Notes under the pieces: generated by a model
What the model was told of the DNA's origin: nothing
The model's input: only the letters and a program-made list of their open reading frames with translations
Databases searched by the model: none
Position numbers and translations under genes: made by a program
Shown: positions 1 to 8,798 of the stretch, piece after piece
Layout: the number at the start of each line of letters is the position of its first letter
Numbering within the stretch: the stretch's first letter is position 1
From: Amycolatopsis orientalis DSM 43388
GTDB taxonomy: Bacteria > Actinomycetota > Actinomycetes > Mycobacteriales > Pseudonocardiaceae
NCBI RefSeq assembly: GCF_000411975.1
Contig: NZ_ASXG01000180.1
Location: forward strand, 18,521 to 82,520
DNA length: 64,000 bases
Reading direction: 5' to 3'

Positions 1-1536
1 GGGCCGCAGCCGCTCGGGCACGCGGTCGGCGACGCGGGCACGGCGCTCGGCGTCCTGCGGCTGCTGCCGAACTCGGTCACCACGAGCACGATCCTTCCCG
101 GCTTCGGCCAGACGCTGCCGAAGCAGTCGGCGCTCGAGGCGGGCATGGGCTTGTCCAGCGCGTCGGCGAACTCGGAGGCCTACCTCGCCTACGAGAAGGC
201 GATCGCGCAGTCGTCGCCGTTCGGGCTGGCCGCCGGGGGCCAGGCTCCGCAGACGCCGGGCAGCCTCGTGCAGACCGCGCTGCCGGACAACCCGAAGGAG
301 ATCAGCGGGGGCCTGAACGCGCCGTCGAACCCGCTGCTGAACGTCGGGCTGCTCAACGGGACCGCGCACGCCCGCTGGAGCGAATCGCTCGGGCCGTGCG
401 TGGACACGATCGCCGACGCCAGCACGTCCGTCGCGAGCCTGTCGCTGCTGAACGTCATCCCGACGCTTCCGCAGGTCCCGCTGATCGGCGGCGGCGGGCT
501 GAACCTGCCGCAGGGCACTCAGCTCGCGCAGGGCTTCGACCCGCAGAGCGGGCTGCAGAGCCTCGGCGGGCTGCTGCCCGGCAGCGGCCAGACTCCCGCC
601 GCCGGCACCGGTTCGCTGCTGAGCCTGCCGAACACGCTCTCGTCGCGGTCGCAGGTCAAGCTCGTCGACATCCCCGGTTCGAAGAACAAGGCGGTGCAGT
701 CGAGGTCCACGCTGCAGGCGGCGGACATCAACATCCTCAAGGGCACTCCGCTCGAGCTGAACCTCAAGGTGGCCAGCCAGCCGACGCTCACCGTCACCTC
801 CACTGGCGACGCGAAGACGTCCACGGTCGACTACCAGGCTCCGGTGATCACCATCGCGGCCGGCGGCAAGACGCTGTACACGCTCGACGCGGCGCACCCG
901 ACCAAGGACATCCCGATCGGCCTGCCGCTCGCACCGCTGAGCCAGCAGTTCGGCGCGCTCGACAACGTGCCGGTGGTCGGCGGCCTCGTCGCCACCGCGA
1001 CGAAGGGCCTGCAGCAGCTCGGCGACACCACCGGGAAGGTGCTCGACCTCGGCGTGCTGCGGCTGAGCATCGCGAACCTCGAGCAGAAGCAGTCCGAGGC
1101 GACCACGCCGTTCAAGGGCTACCAGCTCGGCGCGGCCGCGCGGCTGCTCGACGTCCAGGTGCTGCCGACGCAGAAGCTCAAGGAGCTGCTGCCGAAGCAA
1201 GCCGGCGACAACCTGCCGTCGTCGCTGGCGCAGCTGTCGCTCGGCGAGCAGATCGCCCGCTCGTACGCCCCGACCGGCGGCGTCGTGTGCGGTTCGACGA
1301 CTCCGCCTGCTCCGCCGCAGGGCGGTGCGGCACCGGCGGGTCCGGTGAAGCACCTGGCCTACACGAACGGCGCGTACGACACGGTGCCGCTGTTCTGGAC
1401 GGGTACGGCGATGCTGTTGATGGGCGTCGTGATGGTCGCGGCGTTCCCGAACCGGCGGCGTCCTGCGCTGGTGTTGAAGCGGCCGACCGGCGGTCCGGAC
1501 ACGCCGTTCAAGCCGTCGCCGCATCCGCGCGACTGA
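1..1536 (+). CDS. Cell-surface protein with C-terminal membrane anchor (5' partial)
   Basis: The reading frame is open from base 1, so the true start and any signal peptide lie outside the window; the first in-frame ATG is at 145 but the frame is clearly coding before it. The visible 511 codons are rich in Gly, Leu, Pro, Ser and Thr, with few Cys, as in extracytoplasmic actinobacterial proteins. Near the C-terminus a hydrophobic segment (about 24 residues ending MVVMVAAF-like) is followed by Arg/Lys-rich residues (PNRRRP), which suggests a single membrane anchor with a short cytoplasmic tail. I recognise no enzyme motif. It ends just before a strong terminator and converges on holB. Function unknown. 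Confidence 0.75.
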   Translation, partial: GPQPLGHAVGDAGTALGVLRLLPNSVTTSTILPGFGQTLPKQSALEAGMGLSSASANSEAYLAYEKAIAQSSPFGLAAGGQAPQTPGSLVQTALPDNPKEISGGLNAPSNPLLNVGLLNGTAHARWSESLGPCVDTIADASTSVASLSLLNVIPTLPQVPLIGGGGLNLPQGTQLAQGFDPQSGLQSLGGLLPGSGQTPAAGTGSLLSLPNTLSSRSQVKLVDIPGSKNKAVQSRSTLQAADINILKGTPLELNLKVASQPTLTVTSTGDAKTSTVDYQAPVITIAAGGKTLYTLDAAHPTKDIPIGLPLAPLSQQFGALDNVPVVGGLVATATKGLQQLGDTTGKVLDLGVLRLSIANLEQKQSEATTPFKGYQLGAAARLLDVQVLPTQKLKELLPKQAGDNLPSSLAQLSLGEQIARSYAPTGGVVCGSTTPPAPPQGGAAPAGPVKHLAYTNGAYDTVPLFWTGTAMLLMGVVMVAAFPNRRRPALVLKRPTGGPDTPFKPSPHPRD

Positions 1537-1556
1537 CTCCGGCAAGACCCGGAAAC

Positions 1557-1589
1557 GGCCCCCTCGCTGCTGGCGAGGGGGCCGTTTTT
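1557..1589. terminator. Intrinsic terminator between convergent genes
   Basis: A perfect 11-bp stem (1557-1567 with 1573-1583) closes a 5-nt loop and is followed on the plus strand by five T residues (1585-1589). It lies 20 bp after the stop of the surface protein and 14 bp from the stop of holB on the other strand, so it probably ends the first gene and may also stop read-through from holB. Confidence 0.85.
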
Positions 1590-1602
1590 CGGTGAGCTGG
1601 GG

Positions 1603-2802
1603 TCAGCCTTGGCGAAGCGTGGTGACCATGGCCTCGACGGCGATCCGCGGCTTCACGTTCAGCCCGATCGCCTCGCGGCACTCCAGTACGGCTTCGAGGC
1701 GGCGAAGCGTCGACTCCGGCGACCAGGACGCTGCGGCCGAGTTGATCTGTTCGGCGTGGTCAGGATGCGTCAGCGTCGCGCCGGAACCGGTGCTCGTGAC
1801 GAGGACGTCGCGGTAGAAGCCCGCCAGGTCGACCAGGGCGAGGTCGAGGGTGTCGCGCTGGGTTCGCGTCGCACGGGACTTCTGGCGTTTCTCCAGCTGC
1901 TTCACCGCGGCCTCAGCGGCGCGCTTCGCCCCGGCGACGCCTTTGCCGGTCCCGTCGCCGCCCATCGCGGTGCGCAGTTCGGAGCGTTCCTGCTCGTCGC
2001 GGCCCTTGCTTTCCTCGCCCGCATCCGCTTCCGCCGCGCTGATCAGCTGGTCGGCGCTGGTGAAAACGTCGTCCGGTCGACGCAGACCGAGCGGAATCCG
2101 CAGCACGGTGGCGCGGCGCTGGCGAGCTGCCTCATCGGTGGCGAGCCGGCGCGCACGGCCGACGTGGCCGTTGCACACCGCCGCGGCCCAGTTGGCGCGC
2201 TCGGGATCGACGCCGTCCCGGGAGATCAGCACCTGCGCGATCGCCTCGGCGGGCGGCGTGCGCAGCGGCACCAACCGGCACCGCGAACGGATGGTGACCG
2301 AGACGTCCTCCGGGTGGTCCGACGGCGCGCACAACAGGAATACGGTGCGGGCGGGCGGCTCTTCCACGGCCTTGAGCAGCGCGTTCGACGCGCCCTCGGT
2401 GAGCCGGTCGGCGTCCTCGATGATCACGACCTGCCACTCGCCGGTCGTCGGCCGGCGCGCTGCCGCCTGCACGAGCGCGCGCATCTCGGCGACCGAAATG
2501 GACAGTCCTTCCGGGACGACCAGCCGCACGTCCGCGTGGGTGCCGGCCATCGTCGTCCGGCAACCGGGGCAGGCGCCACAACCGGTTCCGGTACTGCACT
2601 GCAGGGCCGCGGCGAACGTGCGCGCGGCGACCGAACGGCCGGAACCCGGCGGTCCGGTCAGAAGCCAGGCGTGCGTCATCGCGGCGGGCGCGACCGCTTC
2701 TCCGGCCACGATCTTGGCCGCCGCGGCCGCCGCCGCGGACAGCGTTTCCACGGCGGGTTCCTGACCGACGAGTTCCGTCCAGACGCCGATCGGAGCGGTC
2801 AC
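1603..2802 (-). CDS. holB: DNA polymerase III subunit delta'
   Basis: Clamp-loader subunit that helps place the beta sliding clamp on DNA. The 399-residue protein begins with the VGQE motif, then has a P-loop-like GPPGSGRS at about residues 50-57 in which Arg replaces the usual Lys, as expected for delta', which does not hydrolyse ATP. A four-Cys zinc module (residues about 70-81, CxxxxxCxxCxxC type), a Walker-B-like IIEDADRLT, the NALLKAVEEPP motif and a SRC-like SRCR follow. It starts at GTG 2802 and overlaps the upstream MFS/kinase fusion by four bases, so the two are co-transcribed. The gene pair tmk-holB is conserved in actinobacteria. Confidence 0.95.
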   Translation of the reverse strand: MTAPIGVWTELVGQEPAVETLSAAAAAAAKIVAGEAVAPAAMTHAWLLTGPPGSGRSVAARTFAAALQCSTGTGCGACPGCRTTMAGTHADVRLVVPEGLSISVAEMRALVQAAARRPTTGEWQVVIIEDADRLTEGASNALLKAVEEPPARTVFLLCAPSDHPEDVSVTIRSRCRLVPLRTPPAEAIAQVLISRDGVDPERANWAAAVCNGHVGRARRLATDEAARQRRATVLRIPLGLRRPDDVFTSADQLISAAEADAGEESKGRDEQERSELRTAMGGDGTGKGVAGAKRAAEAAVKQLEKRQKSRATRTQRDTLDLALVDLAGFYRDVLVTSTGSGATLTHPDHAEQINSAAASWSPESTLRRLEAVLECREAIGLNVKPRIAVEAMVTTLRQG

Positions 2803-4955
2803 CGATCCTCCACTTTGGACACTACGGGCAGCGCGTCCGCGCCGTTCTTCGACACTTCCGCTTCGGCCACTGCCGCCTCGGCGACGTCGGCCGCAGCGGT
2901 GGTTTCGGGTGCCTCAGCCGCGTCCGCCGCGTCCGCTGGTTCCGCGGGGGCGAGCCCGGCGAGCGAGCCGACGAAGACCGACTGAACGGCGTGGCGGACG
3001 CGGCTCGCGACCTCGCCGTCGGAGCCCTCGGCGTCGACCACCACGTACCGGTCCGGGTCGGCGGCGGCCATCTCGGCGAGCAGCTTCTGCACCCACAGCT
3101 GGTCCTTCAGCGGCGGTTGCGGAGCCTCCGGGTGCTCGGAGTCGAGCAGGACGGTGAGGTCCGGGCGGAGCCGTCCGGTGGCCCAGTCGACCAGGCCTTC
3201 CAGCTCGTCGCGATCCAGCTCGCCGGCCGCCGACAGCGACGCGAGCGGGGAGTCGACGAAGCGCTCCATGACGACCACGGACCCAGCGTCGAGCGCGGGT
3301 TGGATCTGGCGTTCCACCAGTTCGGCGCGCACGGCCGCGGCGACGAGCGCCTGCGCCCGCACCCCGGTGAGGGCGGCGTCCGAGACCAGCGTGCGGAACC
3401 GCTGTTCGCCGAGTGCCGGGTCGGCGCTGAGGATGACCGGGCGGGTGCCGGTGCCGAGCCAGCGCGCGAGCCGGGCGGCCTGCTCGGCGGTGTTGACGGC
3501 GGTGGTGCCCTCGATGGCGATCAGGAAGCCGTTGACGCGGCGCGGGTTGCGACGCAGGGCGTTGCGCAGGTCGCTGAAGATCTTCTCAGTGCGCCGCTCG
3601 TCCATCTGCCGGTAGGCGATGATTCCGAGCAGCACGGCGAGCAGCCCGCCGCCGAGGATGACCGGACGGGTGCCGTCGACGATGATCGGCGTGCCGAACA
3701 GGTCGACGTTGCGCTGCCGGACCAGGCCGATCAGCACCGGCGTGACCACCGTCGCGCCGAACAGCACGATCTTGAGCATCGCCTGGTAGATCGCGTTGAT
3801 CCGGCCGCGGATCGCGTCCTCGACGCGGGAGCCGATGATCGTGACGCCGGTGAGGAAGGCGGTGCCGGCGCAGACGCCGACGAAGGCCACCGCGCCCACC
3901 GAGATCGCCAGGTGCGGCGACAAGGCGACGACGCCGAGCGCGAGCCCGGCGAGGACGATCGAGATGCCGAACAGCCGGTCGTGCGGGAGCCGGTGCGCGA
4001 GTTTCGGGGCCATCGCCATGCCGAGGGCCAGGCCGATGAAGACGGCCAGCATCAGCAGGTTGAACGCCGCGTCGCCGCCGAGCAGCGAGGACGAGTACGG
4101 CTTGGCCGCGCCGATGACCGCGCCGCCGGCCGCGAACGCACCGAAGGCGCCGATCAGCAGACCGCGGACGATCGGCGTGCTGCGGACGAACTTGAGCCCG
4201 TCGCGCATCATCGCGCCGAAGCCGAACTTCTCCTCGTCGGCCCGCTTGACCTTCTGCTGCGGCGTCGAGTGGACGTCGCGCAGGGACAGCTCTGGGATGC
4301 GCGTCGCGACGAGGATGCCGCTGATCAGGTACAGCAGGCCGGTGATGACGACGACGACCTTGGCGATGTACAGGTCGACGCCGGGGCCCTGGAACAGGTG
4401 GAACGTGGAGTTCGCGCCGAGGATCAGCGCGTTGGCCCCGGCGGCGGTGATGACGGCGAGGCCGTAGGTCATCACCATGCCGAGCTGGTTGGCGGTCTCG
4501 ACCTGTTCGGGTCGGCGCAGCAGATTCGGCACCGCCGCGTCCTTGGACGGGATCCACATGATCGAACAGCAGCCGACCAGGAAGTTCGCCACGAACAGCC
4601 ACCACGGCGCGCCGACGACGGCGATCGAGAGCAGGAACCCGCAGCGCAGCAGGTCGCAGACGACCATGATCTTGCGCCGGTCGAACCGGTCCGCGAGCAG
4701 GCCGCCGAGCGGCGCGAAGAGCAGGCCGGGCAGCAGCGCGGTGACGATGACGCCGACGAACGCGTAGTTCTGCGCCGAGTAGTTGTCGAGCAGCTTGGTG
4801 CTCAGGCTGGTGAGGTTCAGCAGGTTCAGCCAGTCGGCGACACTGCACAGATACGTGACGCCCCACAGCCGACGGAATGGCTTGATCGCCAGCACTCGGC
4901 GGGCCCGGTGGATCGTGGACGTCCCGCCCGATCCGCCCGGGCCGGTGCCGGGCAC
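2799..4955 (-). CDS. MFS-like membrane protein fused to degenerate thymidylate kinase domain
   Basis: 718 residues. Residues about 20-450 form a 12-helix major-facilitator domain with an inter-domain loop typical of drug-export MFS proteins. Residues about 470-665 align by eye with thymidylate kinase: hydrophobic strand then EG at the P-loop, DSPLA after an ERF that corresponds to the family's DRY/F motif, and a LLD strand. The P-loop is destroyed: where dTMP kinases have GxxGxGKST this protein has TTAVNTAEQ, with no Lys. The tail (about 665-718) is Ala/Glu-rich. Neighbours (holB, topA nearby) match the usual actinobacterial tmk locus, so annotation pipelines would call it dTMP kinase; the sequence argues against catalysis. 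ATG 4955 is the likely start. Confidence 0.85.
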   Translation of the reverse strand: MPGTGPGGSGGTSTIHRARRVLAIKPFRRLWGVTYLCSVADWLNLLNLTSLSTKLLDNYSAQNYAFVGVIVTALLPGLLFAPLGGLLADRFDRRKIMVVCDLLRCGFLLSIAVVGAPWWLFVANFLVGCCSIMWIPSKDAAVPNLLRRPEQVETANQLGMVMTYGLAVITAAGANALILGANSTFHLFQGPGVDLYIAKVVVVITGLLYLISGILVATRIPELSLRDVHSTPQQKVKRADEEKFGFGAMMRDGLKFVRSTPIVRGLLIGAFGAFAAGGAVIGAAKPYSSSLLGGDAAFNLLMLAVFIGLALGMAMAPKLAHRLPHDRLFGISIVLAGLALGVVALSPHLAISVGAVAFVGVCAGTAFLTGVTIIGSRVEDAIRGRINAIYQAMLKIVLFGATVVTPVLIGLVRQRNVDLFGTPIIVDGTRPVILGGGLLAVLLGIIAYRQMDERRTEKIFSDLRNALRRNPRRVNGFLIAIEGTTAVNTAEQAARLARWLGTGTRPVILSADPALGEQRFRTLVSDAALTGVRAQALVAAAVRAELVERQIQPALDAGSVVVMERFVDSPLASLSAAGELDRDELEGLVDWATGRLRPDLTVLLDSEHPEAPQPPLKDQLWVQKLLAEMAAADPDRYVVVDAEGSDGEVASRVRHAVQSVFVGSLAGLAPAEPADAADAAEAPETTAAADVAEAAVAEAEVSKNGADALPVVSKVEDR

Positions 4956-5103
4956 CGACCGTACGCCCTCGCTGATACGCCCACCCCACTTGTCACGGCG
5001 GAGTCAGGCGACCCCTGCGGATCCCCCGACCGTGTAGCCGCCAGGGTAGTCCCGCCGCGGACGGGAGGAGGGCACGCCCCGTGATATCCGAGGTCAGCCG
5101 GGG

Positions 5104-5685
5104 TCAGCCAAACAGCCCCTTCACACTGCTCACCAGGCTAGCGATGAACTCGATCGCGACAATTCCGAACACGATGAGCAACAGCACGGCGAGCACGACG
5201 CCGGCCGTGCTGCTGGAGGGACGGCCGAAACTGGGCATGCTGATCGACGGCAGCCCGCGCCGGCTCTGCCGCTCGGCGAGCTCTTCCTCGATGTCGTCGT
5301 CGGCGATCTCGGTGATCTGTTTCGGCCGCGAGCGGGGCACCTTTTTCAGCAGCTGAGGAGCCTTGGTCGGCCACGTCCGCTGCCGAGGCAGCAGCCCGAG
5401 CGGAACCAGATCCGGCCGCTCGGACGGCGGGATCGGATTCGGCGTCTTGACCACTTCTTTCTTCTTGGCTTCCTCTTTCAGCGCGGCCTCGACCATCCGC
5501 TTGACCTCTTCGGGGTCATGCTGAACAGGCTTGGCGGTCGGCAACGGCCGCGGCGCGCGACTCGTCGACATCTCGAACCCGGCGAGCGGATCGGAAAACC
5601 GCTCACCCCCGACGTCGCCGGCCAACGTCCCGTCCCGGTCCGGCCCGGAGGCGGGAAAAAACGGAGTCCCGTCGCTCGTGCTCAT
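5104..5685 (-). CDS. Conserved membrane-anchored protein of unknown function
   Basis: 193 residues from ATG 5685, which has a GAGGTGG ribosome site 6 bases upstream; longer in-frame extensions run into low-complexity DNA and are not convincing. Residues 1-75 are polar and Pro/Gly-rich, about 75-95 form a Lys/Glu-rich helix (KEEAKKKE), about 110-150 are basic then acidic, and residues about 162-190 form a single hydrophobic transmembrane helix at the C-terminus. This is a tail-anchored layout with the bulk in the cytoplasm. No catalytic motif is seen. It lies upstream of the MFS/kinase fusion on the same strand with a 148-bp gap. Confidence 0.75.
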   Translation of the reverse strand: MSTSDGTPFFPASGPDRDGTLAGDVGGERFSDPLAGFEMSTSRAPRPLPTAKPVQHDPEEVKRMVEAALKEEAKKKEVVKTPNPIPPSERPDLVPLGLLPRQRTWPTKAPQLLKKVPRSRPKQITEIADDDIEEELAERQSRRGLPSISMPSFGRPSSSTAGVVLAVLLLIVFGIVAIEFIASLVSSVKGLFG

Positions 5686-6666
5686 GGTGACCACCTCACT
5701 ACGGAATGTCCGCCGAGTCCAGTGTCGGCGAGAGTACCGGCTCCCGCATCCACCCAATGGCCGCAGAACCACTACTGCCCGCGCCTGGGAATGCGCGCCA
5801 CCCGGACCAGTGACCGCTGAGTAGCGGGTTTTCGACGGGGCCGGGGTGGTGGGGCGAGATTGAATTTTAGGGGGCCGGACAGGCTGGTTACAGGGCTGAC
5901 GTGGTGACGGATCGGCTTGACCGGCGGCTCGGCAGGGACCGGCCGGGCAAGGCTGGCTCGCCGGACCGGCGGCCAGGCAGAGGGCAGCCGGGGACGGCGG
6001 TCGATCGGCCGGGCTGCCGCGGCTGACCAAGGGACGATGGCTCGACGACCGGGCGGGATCGCCTCGCCTGTCCAGTAACCCACGCCGACAGCTCAACGAC
6101 ACCACCCCGGACTGACCGGCCGCGGCCAAGCCGATACATCAGCAGGGTCCGGCCAGCCAGGCTGCCTCGCCCGACTGGCAAGCCGACAGAGCGGCAGATC
6201 GGGCCGGGTTGCTTTGGCAGCCCGGCGGGCGGAGCCCGACAGCTCGACCACACCGCCCACGGCTGACCGGCCGCGGCCAAGCCGGTAGGTCGGGCAGGGC
6301 TGCCGTGGCTGACGAGTCCGGCCAGGCGGACAGAGCGGCTTGGCTGCCGAACCGGCAAGGCCGACAGTCCGACCGGTCTTGATCGACTCACCGATCGCTG
6401 AGTTGACCGGCCCGACTGCTCCGCTGAGCCTGCCGGCGCGGCCAAGCGGCACTGGCCGCGCGGAGAAGCAACTAGCGCGACCCAGCCAGGCCAGACCCAG
6501 CCCGCCCAGTCAACCCTCGGCAGGCACCAATCGAAGCTGGACCAACACGGCCCACCCTGCCAACCGCAGCCAGTCGCGGGTCCCGCACCAACCGAACCGG
6601 CGCCAGCGCGGCTCGCCCGGACGGCACCGAACCCAGCCCATCAGGACCGGCCGCAGTCACTTCGCG
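5686..6666. other. Gene-free region with GC-rich imperfect repeats
   Basis: About 980 bp without a credible gene. Open frames here read as Arg/Pro/Gly/Ser-rich nonsense and carry no start signals. The first 200 bp hold the promoter area of the tail-anchored gene; the rest is built of imperfect repeats of GGCCG/GGCAG-type words (see the separate repeat entry). Confidence 0.7.
6084..6375. repeat. Imperfect ~150-bp tandem repeat
   Basis: A block at 6084-6136 recurs at 6234-6286 with an offset of 150 bp; both contain the core GACCGGCCGCGGCCAAGCCG preceded by a GACAGCTC motif. Flanking words such as GACAGAGCGGC recur at about 6184 and 6328, so at least two units plus a partial third are present. 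Both units also read as the same peptide motif (GRGRS..GGVVELS) but in different frames, which argues that the repetition is at DNA level and not protein level. Confidence 0.7.
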
Positions 6667-7518
6667 TCAAGCATGGCTGCGCACCGCCTCCACGATCCAT
6701 GCCTCCGCGGTCCCTCGGGTCGCCGGAGACCACGTCACCACCCAGCCGCCGTCGCGGCCTCTCGGCGCGGCGCGGAACTGGTATCTCCCCTGGTCGTTGT
6801 CCACCAGCCCGAACGCGCCGTGCGGGTATTCCGCCAGTACCGCGTCCCGGACCGCCAGGTCGACCAGCACCGTTCCCTGCCGGGGCCGGGCCACCGCTTG
6901 CCGGATCACGTCCAGGTCTCCCCACGCCTCCCGCGGGATCAGGCCGCTGTCGTCCGTTTCGATGCGCACCGCCGGGCCCGGGCCGGGCGGGCGGTCCGGC
7001 AGGCCGTCGAACACCCATCCGGGCAGCGCGCTGAGCATCCCGGACCGCAGCCGCGCCCGGCGGCCCAGTTTGCTCATCACCGTGGTGAAGTCCTCGTCGC
7101 CGAAGAACCGCACCTCCCACGGCTCCTCGCTCGCCGGGAACACCCCGGTGACCACTCCGCGGATGAACCCGCCGCGCAGCACTCGGTACAGCTCGACCGC
7201 CTCGGCGGTCACCTCGCCGTCGGCGGCGAGCCCCAGCGCGGCCATCCCGGCGACGAATCGCGTGTACTGCTCCACCTCCTCGGCCAGCCCGGCGCCGAGC
7301 ATGGGCCCGAACGACTGCCGGACCTCCTCGGCGAGGCTCAGTCCGGAAGCCGCTCCGGCGGGCTCCTCCTCGGCCAGCACGGGCGGCACCTCGAAATGCG
7401 GGTCGTAGAACTCCATCACCGAAGGCCGCTGCGGCATCTCGGCCCGCAGCGGTCCGATGACCTCGTCGATGACGTCGAAGACGACGGGTGCTGAACTGCT
7501 CACCCCGTCATTGAACAC
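6667..7518 (-). CDS. EspG-like (ESX secretion-associated) protein, LexA box upstream
   Basis: 283 residues from GTG 7518. The C-terminal half fits the pattern I know for EspG-family chaperones: a LPxRPPGPG segment (about residue 175-185), then a basic beta strand region, GxxDxDQGRYQF and a closing GGWVVTWSPA-type strand. The N-terminal half is acidic and has AGMAALGLAADGE. EspG proteins bind PE/PPE or WXG-type substrates of type VII secretion in the cytosol. No ESX genes or WXG100 substrates lie nearby, so it is an orphan here. A perfect LexA operator sits 19 bp upstream of the start, implying induction by DNA damage. Family assignment is moderate; the SOS link is strong at sequence level. 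Confidence 0.6.
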   Translation of the reverse strand: MFNDGVSSSAPVVFDVIDEVIGPLRAEMPQRPSVMEFYDPHFEVPPVLAEEEPAGAASGLSLAEEVRQSFGPMLGAGLAEEVEQYTRFVAGMAALGLAADGEVTAEAVELYRVLRGGFIRGVVTGVFPASEEPWEVRFFGDEDFTTVMSKLGRRARLRSGMLSALPGWVFDGLPDRPPGPGPAVRIETDDSGLIPREAWGDLDVIRQAVARPRQGTVLVDLAVRDAVLAEYPHGAFGLVDNDQGRYQFRAAPRGRDGGWVVTWSPATRGTAEAWIVEAVRSHA

Positions 7519-7536
7519 CCTGGTACCGACAATTTC

Positions 7537-7552
7537 TCGAACTTTTGTTCGA
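7537..7552. promoter_or_regulatory. LexA (SOS) box
   Basis: TCGAACTTTTGTTCGA is a perfect inverted repeat identical to the actinobacterial LexA consensus TCGAAC-N4-GTTCGA. It lies between the MFS stop (7582) and the start of the EspG-like gene (7518), both on the minus strand, so its only plausible target is the EspG-like gene. Confidence 0.85.
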
Positions 7553-7581
7553 ATGAACCCATCCGTGCGGCAAGCGGTCGG

Positions 7582-8730
7582 TCAACGCCGCGGCGCCCGC
7601 TCCTCGACACGCATCGCAGGCGCGAGGAAACCGACCGTAACCACGAGCGCGCCGACCACGGCCAGCGTCCAGTGCAGGCCGATTCCCCCGCTCAAGCCGC
7701 TGACCAGCACCGGCCCGGCGAGGAACCCGAGGTAACCGCACGCCGCGACGGCCGCGATCGCCCGGCCCGGCGCGTCCGGCTGCTTGCGTCCGGCCGCGCT
7801 CCACGCGAGCGGCACCATCCCGGACACCCCGAGCCCGACCACGGCGAAGCCGGCCACCGCGACTGCCGGCACCGGAACCGCGACCGCCAACAGGAACCCA
7901 GCGACCGTCACGGCGGTCGCGACCCGCATGAACAACACGGCGCCGACGCGCTCGACAACCCGGTCCGCCACGGTGCGCACCGCGATCATCGTGATCGAGA
8001 ACGCGAAGTAACCCAGCGACGCGACGGCCGCGCTCGCCGTGGCGACCTCCCGGAGGTAGACCGCGCTCCAGTCGTTCACCGTGCCTTCCGCGACGAAACC
8101 GCAGAACGCGATCACACCCAACGGGATCAGTGCCTTGCTGGGCAAGGCGAACGCCGCCTCGCCCTGCCCCCGATCGGCCCCGGGCAAAAACTGCGACGCA
8201 GCGAAGACCCCGAGCACCAGCAGCACCACCCCAGCACCGGTGAAATGCGCCTCGATCGGCACACGCCAGACCTCCATCAACGCCGCGACGCCCGAGCCCG
8301 CCAATCCGCCGATGTTCCAGAAAGCGTGGAACCCAGCGAAAATCGGTCGCCCGTAAGCCTCTTCGACACGCGCGGCGTGCGCGTTCATCGAGACGTCCAG
8401 CAGACTGTTGCCCACCCCGAGCACCACGAGCGCGGCGACGAACAACGGCACGTCCGGCGCGAACGCGACCAGCGGCAACCCTCCGCACAACACCGCAGCC
8501 CCGCAAAGCACGCCACGACGGCTGCCGATTTTCGTGATCAGTGGTCCCGCGGCCAGCAGAGCGACGACCGAACCGGCGGCGAGTCCGAACAAGCCGATCC
8601 CGAGTTCACCGGCACTCATGCCGAGTTTCGCTTGCGCCGCAGGCACTCGAGCCGCCCACGAAGCGAATGCCGCACCACACACCGCGAAAACCACGGAGAC
8701 CGCGGCCCGAGCGCGCTGTGTCTCCCCCAT
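7582..8730 (-). CDS. MFS transporter
   Basis: 382 residues, about 12 hydrophobic helices in two halves, with a short basic central loop near residue 190 and the conserved MFS-like GSRRG loop after helix 2 (residues about 68-72). Motifs VGNSLLDVSMNAHA (helix 4) and FHAFWNIGG (helix 5) are typical of the fucose-permease-like/YbjJ-type branch of the family, whose members often act as exporters or sugar permeases; substrate cannot be told. ATG 8730 follows a GGGGGACGG stretch. It stands alone between topA (same strand, separated by a terminator) and the LexA-controlled gene. Confidence 0.88.
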   Translation of the reverse strand: MGETQRARAAVSVVFAVCGAAFASWAARVPAAQAKLGMSAGELGIGLFGLAAGSVVALLAAGPLITKIGSRRGVLCGAAVLCGGLPLVAFAPDVPLFVAALVVLGVGNSLLDVSMNAHAARVEEAYGRPIFAGFHAFWNIGGLAGSGVAALMEVWRVPIEAHFTGAGVVLLVLGVFAASQFLPGADRGQGEAAFALPSKALIPLGVIAFCGFVAEGTVNDWSAVYLREVATASAAVASLGYFAFSITMIAVRTVADRVVERVGAVLFMRVATAVTVAGFLLAVAVPVPAVAVAGFAVVGLGVSGMVPLAWSAAGRKQPDAPGRAIAAVAACGYLGFLAGPVLVSGLSGGIGLHWTLAVVGALVVTVGFLAPAMRVEERAPRR

Positions 8731-8756
8731 CCGTCCCCCAGACGCCTGACACGAGA

Positions 8757-8788
8757 AAGGGCCACCCGGAGTTTTCCAGGTGGCCCTT
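8757..8788 (-). terminator. topA intrinsic terminator
   Basis: A 10-bp stem (8757-8766 with 8779-8788) with a 12-nt loop lies 10 bp after the topA stop on the minus strand. No long T run follows, as is common in high-GC actinobacteria. Confidence 0.7.
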
Positions 8789-8798
8789 CGGATCCTCG

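Noticed and set aside
2991..5084. A 697-codon plus-strand open frame antisense to the MFS/kinase fusion
   Set aside because: Asp/Arg/Gln/Glu-rich translation with no domain, no ribosome site, and opposite to a clear membrane protein gene; a product of third-position GC bias.
5888..6452. Two minus-strand frames of 119-185 codons in the repeat region
   Set aside because: They share a peptide motif but in different frames, which shows the repetition is in DNA; composition is unlike real proteins and no start signals exist.
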